DNA of 64,000 nt from UBA1783 sp033808805. GTDB lineage: Bacteria; Bacillota_I; Bacilli_A; Erysipelotrichales; Erysipelotrichaceae. The position numbers were made by a program, and so were the translations under genes. The stretch covers positions 186,001 through 250,000 of the forward strand of contig JAPXMY010000001.1 of the NCBI GenBank assembly GCA_033808805.1, in the 5' to 3' direction. Positions 8,299-17,407 of this stretch are shown piece by piece (the stretch's first letter is position 1; the number at the start of each line of letters is the position of its first letter). The notes under the pieces are model-generated. The model did no database searches. It was not told the DNA's origin and worked only from the letters and a program-made list of their open reading frames with translations.

Positions 8299-8904
8299 TT
8301 AACAAGCTAAAGCATTGTTAATATCTTCTTTAGTAATATCGCCTTCCCTTAATAAGACTAATTCTTCTTTAGTACAATCAACAATTGTGCTTGATATACC
8401 TGATTTAGCTTTTCCCTCAACAACAAGATCAATCTTCCCATTTAATTGCTTTAAAACTTCCTCGTGGCTATTGGTGGCAGGCTCTCCAGAAATATTAGCA
8501 CTGGTTACAAACATTGGCCCCACTTCTTTCAGCAGTCTTAATAAGAACTCATCATCAGGAATTCTGATGGCGATAGAATCAAGACCACTGGTAAATTCAT
8601 CTTTTATAACTTCTTTCTTTTTTAGTACCAGCGTTAACGCTCCAGGAGCAAATTTTTCCACCAGTTTTTTTTCTCTATCCTTTAAAAAAGCCACCATCTG
8701 CATTTGAGATATATCACAAACCATTAAAGGGAACGGTTTTTTTTCATCTCTGCCTTTGGCGACTTTCATTTTATTTAAAGCTTCCAAGTTATCATAACAG
8801 ACACCAATACCGAAAACAGTATCGGTAGCGAAAGCAACTACCTCACCTCTTTTTAAGGAATTAACTATTCTTTTAAAGCTTCTTGGTTTAATTACTTTTG
8901 TCAT
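8299..8904 (-). CDS. tsaC: TsaC/Sua5/YrdC-family threonylcarbamoyl-AMP synthase
   Basis: Makes threonylcarbamoyl-AMP, the donor for t6A37 in ANN-decoding tRNAs. The YrdC fold signatures are visible: FATDTVFGIG near the N-terminus, KGRDEKKPFPLMV, and FVTSANISGEPAT. Length is 201 aa from the start at 8904, supported by GGAG seven bases upstream. It is a single-domain TsaC-type protein, without the extra C-terminal domain of long Sua5 proteins. Genes tsaB/D/E are not in this window. Confidence 0.88.
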   Translation of the reverse strand: MTKVIKPRSFKRIVNSLKRGEVVAFATDTVFGIGVCYDNLEALNKMKVAKGRDEKKPFPLMVCDISQMQMVAFLKDREKKLVEKFAPGALTLVLKKKEVIKDEFTSGLDSIAIRIPDDEFLLRLLKEVGPMFVTSANISGEPATNSHEEVLKQLNGKIDLVVEGKAKSGISSTIVDCTKEELVLLREGDITKEDINNALAC

Positions 8905-8934
8905 CCTGTTTCTCCAAACTCTGTTATATTCTAA

Positions 8935-8953
8935 CACAATTACATCTATTGTG
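8935..8953. promoter_or_regulatory. 19-base dyad upstream of tsaC-upp
   Basis: CACAAT and ATTGTG flank seven bases just upstream of the tsaC start. The arms are perfect. It sits where the tsaC promoter should be and could be an operator, but no matching regulator family is recognisable and no strong -35/-10 pair was found nearby. Confidence 0.3.
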
Positions 8954-8973
8954 AGAGTTTTTTATCACATTTT

Positions 8974-10218
8974 TTAAATATTAATTCCTATTTTTTCAAA
9001 CAGCTCTTTTAAATTGAGTTGTTTTCTATTAGTTATATAATTCCCATTTAAAAATTCCAGAGCATATCCAATATGACAACATACTCCTTTATACAAAACA
9101 TCCTCATCAACATCAAACTTATAATTATGTGTCTGGGCTGTTATTCCTTTTTCCACATTTGAAGTAATTAAATTGATATATAGGCCATCAGATTTCATCT
9201 GCAGATAGGCAAATGATTCAGACCCCATTTTTGCTTTACCTTCATCAAGGTCAAATTCTAATTTTTCAAAAGCCTTTCTTCCAATTTCACAGCACTTCTC
9301 ATCATTAATTACTGGATAAGTATTAATTCTAAAGTGGGCACTGAAAGTACAACAATATTTTTCACTTTTTTCCTGTAAGATTTTTTTAAATTCAGATACA
9401 AAATAATCAGCCAGTTCTTCTTTGAAGAAACGGATTGACCCTTCAAATCTTAATGTATCAGCGATGATATTACATTTAGTTCCACAATCAACTACACAGA
9501 CTGAATAGGAAAACAGTTCATCTTCAGCTATTTCAATTTCTCTTAAAGCAGTGACAACATCTGAGAAAACATCAATCGGATTATTACATAAATCTGGTCT
9601 GGAGCCATGCCCTCCTTTGCCATGAACGGTAATATCGAAAACTATCATTCCAGCATAATACTCTTTTGGATGAACAATAACACATCCCAATTCATGTTCT
9701 GCAATTGAGCCAACGTGAATACCAAAACAATTATCATATTCAATATTGTTTTCCTCAAAATATTTTAAACAGTAATATATATTATCACCAGATTCTTCTC
9801 CTCTTTCAAAGAAACCATATATTTTACCTGTAAATTCCTCTTTATGCTGATGCAGAATTTGTAAGGCCACCAGTAGCATAGCTGTATGACAGTCATGACC
9901 ACACATATGGGCAACACCTTCATTTAAACTTATACAAGGTTTCTTAAAGCCACCTTCATTAAACTGACATTCTTTGATTGGTAAAGCATCAATATCCGCT
10001 CTCAGTAATACTGTCTTACCAGGCTTATTAGAATCGATAGTAACTAATATGCCGCCATTTTCAATTTCTACATATTCAACATCATATTTTTCTAATTCTT
10101 GTCTAATGAATTTTAAAGTTTCATATTCCTTACCCGTAAGTTCAGGGTACATGTGAAAATGACGACGATATTCTATTAGTCTTTCTTCACTTTCTTTAGC
10201 TAATTTAATGATATCCAT
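8974..10218 (-). CDS. M20 (M20D-type) metallo-amidohydrolase
   Basis: Cytosolic zinc hydrolase of the hippurate/N-acyl-amino-acid amidohydrolase group. Metal ligands are visible in HMCGHDCHTA, in the acidic FERGEESG segment and in GIHVG; the C-terminal ligand is in AQTHNYKF. The lid domain contains VHGKGGHGSRP. Length of 414 aa is normal. The substrate cannot be read from sequence; N-acyl or N-acetyl amino acids are typical. It has its own strong promoter (10245-10273). Confidence 0.9.
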   Translation of the reverse strand: MDIIKLAKESEERLIEYRRHFHMYPELTGKEYETLKFIRQELEKYDVEYVEIENGGILVTIDSNKPGKTVLLRADIDALPIKECQFNEGGFKKPCISLNEGVAHMCGHDCHTAMLLVALQILHQHKEEFTGKIYGFFERGEESGDNIYYCLKYFEENNIEYDNCFGIHVGSIAEHELGCVIVHPKEYYAGMIVFDITVHGKGGHGSRPDLCNNPIDVFSDVVTALREIEIAEDELFSYSVCVVDCGTKCNIIADTLRFEGSIRFFKEELADYFVSEFKKILQEKSEKYCCTFSAHFRINTYPVINDEKCCEIGRKAFEKLEFDLDEGKAKMGSESFAYLQMKSDGLYINLITSNVEKGITAQTHNYKFDVDEDVLYKGVCCHIGYALEFLNGNYITNRKQLNLKELFEKIGINI

Positions 10219-10244
10219 ATCTCTACCTTCTTTCCTTTTATTGA

Positions 10245-10273
10245 ATTATAGTATCAGATTATCACTTTGACAA
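10245..10273 (-). promoter_or_regulatory. strong promoter of the M20 amidohydrolase gene
   Basis: TTGTCA and a consensus TATAAT with a 17-base spacer on the minus strand. It lies immediately after the terminator of the surface-protein gene, 27 bases before the ATG. Confidence 0.75.
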
Positions 10274-10274
10274 T

Positions 10275-10324
10275 AAAAAAGAGGCTTATATAAGATAGCA
10301 ATCAGTTACCTATCAAAGCCTCTT
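10275..10324 (-). terminator. terminator after the surface-protein gene
   Basis: Long hairpin with outer stem AAGAGGCTT / AAGCCTCTT and an inner imperfect stem (GATAG / CTATC), followed by six T on the minus strand. It separates the surface-protein unit from the amidohydrolase promoter. Confidence 0.8.
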
Positions 10325-10338
10325 AACTTTAATAACTT

Positions 10339-11930
10339 TTAATTCTCTTTATTTTTATATTTTTTATTTAAAACTACTACTCCTATACCAGATAGTATCA
10401 TCAAAGACATAAAGATGTTTGGATTAAATATATCTCCTGTTTCTGGAGTTACCGGTTTAACTTCCCACTGGGCATATAAAATCACACCTGTATCAGCAAC
10501 TGTTAAATTTGCTCCAACAGTATAATCTGTTCCACTGCCATCAGCTTCTGTATTCCATCCAATAAAATTATAACCACTTCTAGTAATATTTATTGCCACA
10601 TTATCCTTTACTTTAGCACTGGTGTCAATGTGTTGATGATAAACACTTCCTTGTCCACCATTAGGATCATATGACATAAGCACAGCATTTTCATAACCAG
10701 CTACTAGTCTGAATTGACCTGAAATAAAATTATTTTGCAAAGCAGTAAATGGATTAGTGGAATTAACTGGACTCCAACGATTAGTAAAGTCATCCTCATA
10801 CCAGCCTGTTATTGCATCTGTGAAAGAGCTTCCCTGTTTAGCATTCATTGCATCAGCATCTGGCAAATATAAAGCTGCTCCTTCAGTTTCAAATAGAATA
10901 TCTGCTGCTTCATGGCTTGAACTATTAAAAGCCACAAGTGAATTTTTTATTTCCAGATCACTGTTATTAGCATATATTCCCCCACCTTTACCATTATTTG
11001 ATGTTACTTTATTTCTTGCAATCACACTATTATCAATAAAAACGTTAGAGTAATAAGCATAAATAGCTCCACCACAAACCACATTTCCTCCTGAAATTTC
11101 ATTTTCAGTAATCTGCATATTGGAAATATTTAATGTTGCAGTATGGACACTTATCGCACCACCTTCATTATCAAGAGTAGAATCATTAAATGTGATTTTG
11201 TTTTTTGTAATGACACCACCAGTTAAATTAGCGACAGCATTGCTAGAAACAAAAATAGCTGATGAATGAAAATCTGATGAATCACTTGAAATATTGTTAT
11301 TACTTATTTCTCCACCTGACATATTAAATGTTGCTTTATTATGTACATATATCATTGGATGTATTGAATTAATAGCATTTAGATAAGAACAATTTTTAAT
11401 AGAACCACCATACATATTAAGAGTTGAATTATCAACAGTGAATACTACACCGACAGCGTAGGGATCATTTGCTGCTCTATTATAAATATCAACACCACTA
11501 TACATGTTTATCACACTTCCTAAGCGGGCTTCAAATAGAGATTTCGTAAATTCAACTCCTGTATAACTGCCATTAATCTTTAATATGTCACTACCATCCT
11601 GTTTTCCCAAAGTCAAGGTCGGGTAAGGAGGAGTAAGATTTCCGACTAAAATACCAATAATATTTGTAATTTCATATCCATTGCCTATTATTGTTACATT
11701 GCCTCTTTTAATAGGAATGACACTCTCAGTAAAAATATCAATATCTGCCGTTAAATTAATAACATAATCAGTTGCGCTACCACTATTAATATCATCAATG
11801 GCTTGTAAAATTCTGCACCTGTACTTACATTAATAACCACTGGGGCAGCATTAACAACTTTTGGTATTGAGCATATCATCAGCAGAATAGCTGCAATGAC
11901 TAAAACCTTTCTTTTTAATTTATCCCACAT
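10339..11930 (-). pseudogene. sortase-anchored beta-helix surface protein, broken by a one-base frameshift
   Basis: Two frames together make one cell-wall protein of about 530 aa. The first (start ATG 11930, AAAGGA upstream) encodes a signal peptide (WDKLKRKVLVIAAILLMI...NAAP) and the mature N-terminus VVINVSTGAEF, then shifts to stop at 11751. The other frame continues without stops from the same point (LQAIDDINSGSATDYVINLT...) through parallel-beta-helix-like repeats rich in N and G, an InlB B-type repeat (YDPNGGQG...GYNFIGWNTEADGSG) and a cell-wall sorting signal (PETGD, membrane helix, KKYKNKEN). The break lies at the A4 run 11807-11810, where one added base restores the frame. It may be real, phase-variable, or a sequencing error. 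Confidence 0.85.
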
Positions 11931-12040
11931 AAAATGTATTCCTTTCAATATTAATCATAGTAATTATATAAGATTTTATATCAATTTTAAAAGATATAAA
12001 TTACATTTTTTTTAAAATTTTAATATTATTTTTTTATTTA

Positions 12041-12069
12041 TTAAAAAAGTAGTGTCAAAAACACTACTT
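12041..12069 (-). terminator. terminator of the metG-rlmH operon
   Basis: Nine-base stem AAGTAGTGT / ACACTACTT with a five-base loop, followed by TTTTTTAA on the minus strand. The rlmH stop codon TAG is inside the first arm. The flanking 11949-12046 is AT-rich with no gene. Confidence 0.85.
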
Positions 12070-12528
12070 ATGATATGTTTCGTTGTTTAAAATCTTATAA
12101 CTGCGATAGATTTGTTCTAAAATTAAAAGTCTGGCCAAGTTATGTGGAAAGGTCATTTCTGATAGTTTAAGCTTAAAATCAGCTTTTTCTCTAACAGTTT
12201 CACTTACTCCCAGTGAACCTCCAATAATGAAAGTAATATTGGAACTATGATAAGTGTTTATCTTTTCTATCATGTCAGCTAAGCCTTCACTGTTTAGTGA
12301 TTGACCTTGTAAATCTAATAACATGACATAACTATCTTTTTTAATTTGTTTTAAAACTCTTTGCCCTTCTAACTCTTTTACCTTCTCATCTTCTAACTTA
12401 TCATTTGGTTCATCATTAACTTCAATTATTTCAATTTTAGAATAGTTACTAATTCTTTTTTTATATTCATTAATTAAAGCAGTTAGAGCTTTTTCTTTAA
12501 TTTTACCTACCGCAATGATGCTGATCAT
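12064..12528 (-). CDS. rlmH: 23S rRNA pseudouridine-1915 N3-methyltransferase
   Basis: SPOUT-class methyltransferase that modifies helix 69 of 23S rRNA. The family C-terminal block is intact: IIGGSLGVSE, then FPHNLARLLILEQIYRSYKI and the final YHK. Length is 154 aa, close to the usual 159. The start overlaps the metG stop as ATGA, so both are translated from the T-box-controlled transcript. Confidence 0.97.
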   Translation of the reverse strand: MISIIAVGKIKEKALTALINEYKKRISNYSKIEIIEVNDEPNDKLEDEKVKELEGQRVLKQIKKDSYVMLLDLQGQSLNSEGLADMIEKINTYHSSNITFIIGGSLGVSETVREKADFKLKLSEMTFPHNLARLLILEQIYRSYKILNNETYHK

Positions 12529-14462
12529 TTTACAACAGCTCCATCTTTTACTTCACTAACCGTAATAGCTTCTAATGTTCCATCTTCATCTTCCGCTGTT
12601 AAAATCATGCCTTTTGACTCTTGCCCTCTTAATGTTATCGGCGCTAAATTGGCAATGAAAGTGACTTTTTTCCCAATTAATTGTTCTGGAGTATATTTTT
12701 CTGCAATTCCTGAAACAATCTGTCTTGTATCGCTGCCACATTTTACTTTTAACACTAACAGTTTGTCCGCCTTAGGATGTTTCTGACATTCTAATATTGT
12801 TCCGATTCTAATATCCAGCTTAGAGAAGTCATCAATGCTGACTTCGTCCTTGAATTCCATTTTTTTAGGTGCTTTAGCTGCTAAATACTGCTGAATTTCT
12901 TCTAATTTAGCTTCAGCATCTATCCTGGCAAATAACGCTGCAGGTTTTTCAGTAACTTTATTATTTACTTCATAATTACCCCAAGACTTAACTGAATCAT
13001 ATGATACCTGTCTGGTATTTATTTGACCAAAAACATTTTCAGCTGTTTCAGGCATAAACGGTTCAAGCAACACTGTCGCAATTCTAATACCTTCCAATAG
13101 GTTATATAGAACCGTATTTAATCTATCTTTTTTAGTTTCATCTTTAGCCAAAGCCCAAGGAAGAGTCTCATCAATATATTTATTACATCTTCTTAACAGT
13201 TCAAATATCGCATCTAAAGCATCAGCTATTCTTAAATCATCCATCTTATGATCTACCTTTTCAACTGTCTTCAATGCAAACTGTTTTAAATCTTCATCAA
13301 TATCTTCATTTTCCTTTACTTCAGACAAAATACCATCAAAATATTTATTGACCATCGATACAGTACGATTGACCAGATTGCCATAGATGTTAGCTAAATC
13401 TGAATTGATTCTTTCAATAACCAGCTGCCAGGTAATTGAACCATCCTGAGCAAATGGCATTTCATTTAAAACAAAATATCTGACTGCATCTACACCAAAA
13501 AACTTCACCAGATCATCAGCATAGATGACATTACCTCTTGATTTAGAGATTTTTTCTTCGCCAAATAACATCCATGGATGACCAAAGACCTGTTTTGGCA
13601 GCGGAATATCTAAAGCCAATAATAGAATAGGCCAATAAATTGTATGAAATCTGACAATATCTTTACCAATCAGATGTAAATCTGCTGGCCAGTATTTATT
13701 GTATAAATCACCATGATTTCCATCAGCATCAAAGCCTAAACCAGTAATGTAGTTACTTAAGGCATCAATCCAGACATAAACTACATGTTTCTTATCGAAA
13801 GTGACTGGAACTCCCCATTTAAAGCTGGTTCTTGAGACACATAAATCCTGTAATCCTGGTTTTAAGAAGTTGTTAATCATCTCATTTTTTCTACTTTCAG
13901 GTTGGATAAATTCAGGATGTTTTTCTATATGTTCCATCAGCTGATCAGCATATTTGCTCATTTTAAAGAAATATGATTCTTCTTTTGCCTTATGCACTTC
14001 TCTTTCACAGTCTGGACATTTGCCATCTTCTAACTGTGCATCAGTCCAGAATGATTCACAAGGAGTACAATACCATCCTTCATATTCTGATTTATAAATA
14101 TCTCCTTTTTCATAAAGTTTTTCAAAAATCTTTTGAACCTGTTTTTTATGATATTCATCCGTAGTTCTGACAAATTTATCATATGAGGTGTTCATCAAAT
14201 CCCAGATATTTTTGATAACTGCAGTTTGCTGATCTACATAAGCCTGAGGATCCATATCAGCTGCCTTAGCCTTCTCTTCTATTTTCTGCCCATGTTCATC
14301 TGTTCCTGTTTGAAAATAGACATCATAGCCTGTCATTCTTTTATAACGAGCTATCGCATCAGCCATAACAATTTCATAAGTATTGCCAATATGTGGTTTC
14401 CCACTGGCATAAGCTATAGCGGTTGTAATATAATACTCTTTTTTTCTAGCTTTCTCACACAT
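12525..14462 (-). CDS. metG: methionyl-tRNA synthetase (T-box regulated)
   Basis: Class I synthetase charging tRNA-Met. The HIGH-type motif is in ASGKPHIGNTYE and the KMSKS motif appears as EEKISKSRGN. A Cys-type zinc knuckle is present (CTPCESFW ... CPDCER). The C-terminal tRNA-binding EMAP/Trbp111-like domain (FSKLDIRIGTILECQKHPKADKL) is included. The start at 14462 gives 645 aa and has GGAGGG seven bases upstream. It is the canonical MetRS of this window; a paralogue with an altered KMSKS loop lies at 38378-40357. Confidence 0.97.
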   Translation of the reverse strand: MCEKARKKEYYITTAIAYASGKPHIGNTYEIVMADAIARYKRMTGYDVYFQTGTDEHGQKIEEKAKAADMDPQAYVDQQTAVIKNIWDLMNTSYDKFVRTTDEYHKKQVQKIFEKLYEKGDIYKSEYEGWYCTPCESFWTDAQLEDGKCPDCEREVHKAKEESYFFKMSKYADQLMEHIEKHPEFIQPESRKNEMINNFLKPGLQDLCVSRTSFKWGVPVTFDKKHVVYVWIDALSNYITGLGFDADGNHGDLYNKYWPADLHLIGKDIVRFHTIYWPILLLALDIPLPKQVFGHPWMLFGEEKISKSRGNVIYADDLVKFFGVDAVRYFVLNEMPFAQDGSITWQLVIERINSDLANIYGNLVNRTVSMVNKYFDGILSEVKENEDIDEDLKQFALKTVEKVDHKMDDLRIADALDAIFELLRRCNKYIDETLPWALAKDETKKDRLNTVLYNLLEGIRIATVLLEPFMPETAENVFGQINTRQVSYDSVKSWGNYEVNNKVTEKPAALFARIDAEAKLEEIQQYLAAKAPKKMEFKDEVSIDDFSKLDIRIGTILECQKHPKADKLLVLKVKCGSDTRQIVSGIAEKYTPEQLIGKKVTFIANLAPITLRGQESKGMILTAEDEDGTLEAITVSEVKDGAVVK

Positions 14463-14475
14463 CTTTTTACCCTCC

Positions 14476-14682
14476 AAAAAAATAAAAGGTACCAATTTAA
14501 GGACGTCTTAAACGTGGTACCACCTTAGTTGCTTCTCATATCACTTAACGCGTGTAGACGTCTTTATCTACCTATCGATAAAGCAGTTCCAAGACCATGT
14601 TCACAGCACTTGACTGATATCTTTCAGCAAACCGATACCTCTCTGCAAGACAGTTACTGCTACTCTTCTTTTCATAACCTGT
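14476..14682 (-). promoter_or_regulatory. T-box riboswitch (methionine) controlling metG-rlmH
   Basis: Leader of about 200 bases between promoter and metG. The conserved T-box sequence AAGGTGGTACCACG is at 14513-14526. Stem I shows AGAGAG and an AGTA-type loop on the 5' side, and GTGAACATGG on the 3' side, giving a Met AUG specifier codon at 14596-14598. The terminator is formed by the T-box arm with TTGGTACC followed by a T run (about 14478-14526). Uncharged tRNA-Met would stabilise the antiterminator and switch on metG. Confidence 0.9.
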
Positions 14683-14688
14683 ATTCAA

Positions 14689-14717
14689 ATTATAGTTTAT
14701 TTTGCTTATTTTATCAA
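14689..14717 (-). promoter_or_regulatory. promoter of the T-box-metG transcript
   Basis: TTGATA and TATAAT with a 17-base spacer on the minus strand; the predicted start lies just before the T-box stem I. Confidence 0.8.
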
Positions 14718-14764
14718 TAATTAATTATTTACTTCCTTATAACTATCGATATTTTTTTATTTAA

Positions 14765-15568
14765 TCACTTGGCTTTTTTATATCTTAATTTGGCTGGCGC
14801 CTGTTTAGTATTTCTGTTGTTTACTTTGCATAAGATATAATAGAATATTTCTGCTCCCAGACAGTTTGCCAGAATATAAATCGGTAAATTTACGTACCAG
14901 CCAAATGTTCTGGCAATATCTTCAAATACTATTATCGAAGAAATTGCTGGACCGATAAAAAACATATTTATTGTGCCATTGGAAACATCATAAAATGCTA
15001 CGTTGATAGCAAAGGCTATCACACACAGAATAAAATAAACCATTACAGCATCTTTAAAATCTTTGTGGTTGGTTGCTGCTCTTTTGCTTCTGACAATATA
15101 AAAACCAACAAACACCAAAATCATATGCCATAAAAGAGAATGCACTGTCAATACCAGATACTCATTAAATATCCCTGATGGTTCAAAAAATGAGATGAAG
15201 CCTCCCATCAGGTTAAAAGATCCGATAAAATTGTATAGATAACTTTTTATCTTTTTATTTTTGATAAATGGTAACGCTAAACAGAAATACATGGGAATAG
15301 AACACATCTGAAATGGGAAAATCCACCAGGAATAACTTCTATCATTTATCGCAAAGTAATAAAACAACTGCTTGTATATTTCTGATAAAAATCAAAATAA
15401 CCCTACTGTCAGCAAGACTATATTGTTTTGTTTCTCATCTGTATCTTTCAGTTTACCTGCCAATAGCCAACTTCCGCTAAAGCCTAATAGTGTAAACAAT
15501 ATATGAAATGCACCATATGGTTTTGGAGGAGTAATCAGCCAGGCTGTCTCTTTTAAAAATTCTTCCAT
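14765..15568 (-). pseudogene. multi-pass membrane protein (YwaF/TMEM164-like) interrupted by an in-frame TGA
   Basis: The full frame runs from ATG 15568 to 14765, 267 sense codons counting the break, but codon 59 is TGA (15392-15394) inside a membrane helix (LTVGLF-stop-FLSEIYKQLF). Downstream the frame is open for 200 codons with several hydrophobic helices, including WWIFPFQMCSIPMY, a pattern recalling YwaF/TIGR02206-type proteins. A TGG to TGA change is the simplest explanation. No start with a good ribosome site follows the stop. No clear Shine-Dalgarno precedes ATG 15568 either. Family assignment is tentative. Confidence 0.7.
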
Positions 15569-15682
15569 ATAACACGTCTTATCAATCTAGGTTAAGAATT
15601 GATATTTCCCTTCTTGCCCTATACTATACATTAGCACATTTTAAAAAACTTTCAAATAAAATATCTATCAGGCATAATCAGA

Positions 15683-15711
15683 TTAACAATTCATTAAAAA
15701 AGACTTACAAT
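15683..15711 (+). promoter_or_regulatory. promoter of nagA
   Basis: TTAACA and TACAAT with a 17-base spacer, about 25 bases before the nagA start. No clear cre or NagR-type dyad was recognised. Confidence 0.6.
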
Positions 15712-15735
15712 ATAGTTAGAAGAAAGGACCAGCTT

Positions 15736-16878
15736 ATGAAGACTCTGATTAAAAATGTTATCGTTATAAAAAAAGACAGAAAATTTAATGGTTCTGTTTT
15801 AATAGATGAAGGAATTATTGAACAAATTTATGAAGATGCAGATTATGATGTTAAAGATGCCAAAATAATTAACGGAAATGGTTTTTTCTTAGCTCCAGGT
15901 ATGGTAGATATCCATCTTCATGGCAGTTATGGTTATGACTTTATCAACAATCCTAAAGAGACCATCGACATAGTCTCAAAAGGTTTAATCAAAGAAGGAA
16001 CAACTTCTTTTCTAGCTTCACTGACTGTCTTATCATTAGAAGAAACTTTAGATTTGTTAAGAATTTATAAGGATATTGAAGAAAGGCAGGCCGGAGCTAA
16101 TTATTTAGGAGTTCATTTGGAGGGTCCTTATCTTTCTTATGAAAAAAAGCAACTGATGGATGAAAGATATCTGCGAAATCCTGATATTGAAGAATTTGAT
16201 GAAATGCTACAGGCAGCTGGTGATAAAGTTAAATATATGACCATTGCTCCTGAATTAGATAAAATGGAAGAATTTATTGAATATGCACGTGATAAAGTTG
16301 TTCTAGCTATCGGTCATACAATGGCTGATTGTAAAACCACTTTAAAAGCTCTTGACTTAGGATGTAAAAGCTTCACCCACCTATACAATGCTATGGGGCA
16401 GCATTTGCATCGTCAACCTATGGCTGTTACAGCAGCCTTAAGTGACGATAAGGCTTATAGCGAATTAATAGTTGATGGAAATCACATTCATCCTGATGTT
16501 ATCAGAGCAACCTATAGAATTTTGGGAAGTGACCAGATAATTCTGATAACCGATGCCATGCTGGCTAAAGGTATGGCTGATGGAGATTACCTTTTCTCTA
16601 ATTTGAATTGTAGAAAGCAAGGCAACAGGGTTAATGTCATTGAAACAGGAATATTTGCTGGTTCAGTAATTACTCAACTTGATGCTCTTAAAAATATGAA
16701 GGCATTCTGCAATTGTGATGAAGTTGATTTGTTTAAAATGGCTAGTTATAACCCTTGCAAATTAATGTCAATAGAAAGCAAGGGCTCTATCGAGGTTGGC
16801 AAAGATGCCGATTTAATCCTGCTAGATAGCAATCTAAATTTAAAAGCCACCATTATTGCTGGCAAACAACTATATTGA
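15736..16878 (+). CDS. nagA: N-acetylglucosamine-6-phosphate deacetylase
   Basis: Amidohydrolase-fold enzyme that removes acetate from GlcNAc-6-P in amino-sugar catabolism and wall recycling. Motifs in order: GMVDIHLHGSYG, HLEGPYLS, AIGHTMADC, FTHLYNAMG and ILITDAML with the catalytic Asp. Length of 380 aa is normal. AAAGGA lies seven bases before the ATG. NagB is not in this window; the next gene is an unrelated membrane protein. Confidence 0.96.
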   Translation: MKTLIKNVIVIKKDRKFNGSVLIDEGIIEQIYEDADYDVKDAKIINGNGFFLAPGMVDIHLHGSYGYDFINNPKETIDIVSKGLIKEGTTSFLASLTVLSLEETLDLLRIYKDIEERQAGANYLGVHLEGPYLSYEKKQLMDERYLRNPDIEEFDEMLQAAGDKVKYMTIAPELDKMEEFIEYARDKVVLAIGHTMADCKTTLKALDLGCKSFTHLYNAMGQHLHRQPMAVTAALSDDKAYSELIVDGNHIHPDVIRATYRILGSDQIILITDAMLAKGMADGDYLFSNLNCRKQGNRVNVIETGIFAGSVITQLDALKNMKAFCNCDEVDLFKMASYNPCKLMSIESKGSIEVGKDADLILLDSNLNLKATIIAGKQLY

Positions 16879-16933
16879 AACTCTTGGAGTTTCTTTCTTT
16901 TTTAGTGCTATAATTATAAGCGGGAGAACTTTT

Positions 16934-17377
16934 ATGGTCGAAAACAACGAAGTATTTAAAGAGTTTGCAACTGATAAAGGACCTTATGCCGGCATCTGGG
17001 TTATTATCTTAATCCTTTTGCTGCTTCCGCTGAGTTTGAATAAAATATTCTTAATCTTGTTCACCAAATTTAAAGCTGGCAATGCTTTTATGATTGAATA
17101 TCAGGCAAAAATCTTTGCCGGTCTTATCAGTGTGCTATTTGACTGCACTTTCATTTTAGCTTCAGGACTTAACAAATCTTTTGCGGTTGTCAAAAAAAGA
17201 GTTTCAAATTTTTTTGGAAATGTTGGATGCATCGGCTTAAAAAGTTCATTCAAGTGGTACTTTACTGAAGCCAGAGAAGAAGGCTATGCCTTCTGGATTA
17301 TTCTGGTTTGTATTATGTATAATTTTTATTTTTTTATTGATGCACTTATCAAGTTAATAAATTACAATAATATGTAA
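16934..17377 (+). CDS. small membrane protein of unknown function
   Basis: 147 aa with three predicted membrane segments (about 15-40, 55-80 and 110-135). The loop between the second and third contains basic and aromatic residues (VVKKRVSNFFG, KWYFTEAREEGY). The start at 16934 is chosen because GGGAG lies seven bases upstream; a longer frame would overlap nagA. It is between nagA and a MalY-like gene in the same direction. I do not recognise the family. Confidence 0.7.
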   Translation: MVENNEVFKEFATDKGPYAGIWVIILILLLLPLSLNKIFLILFTKFKAGNAFMIEYQAKIFAGLISVLFDCTFILASGLNKSFAVVKKRVSNFFGNVGCIGLKSSFKWYFTEAREEGYAFWIILVCIMYNFYFFIDALIKLINYNNM

Positions 17378-17407
17378 TAGATGATAAAAAGAAAAAGGGG
17401 AAGACAT

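Noticed and set aside
13973..14720. Plus-strand frames of 63-100 codons across metG and its leader
   Set aside because: They are antisense shadows of metG and of the T-box RNA, have odd composition and no ribosome sites.
15392..15394. TGA read as tryptophan (Mycoplasma-type code) or selenocysteine
   Set aside because: Other genes here end in TGA at conserved C-termini (atpF, metG via ATGA overlap), so TGA is a stop. No SECIS-like hairpin or Sec-family context is seen.
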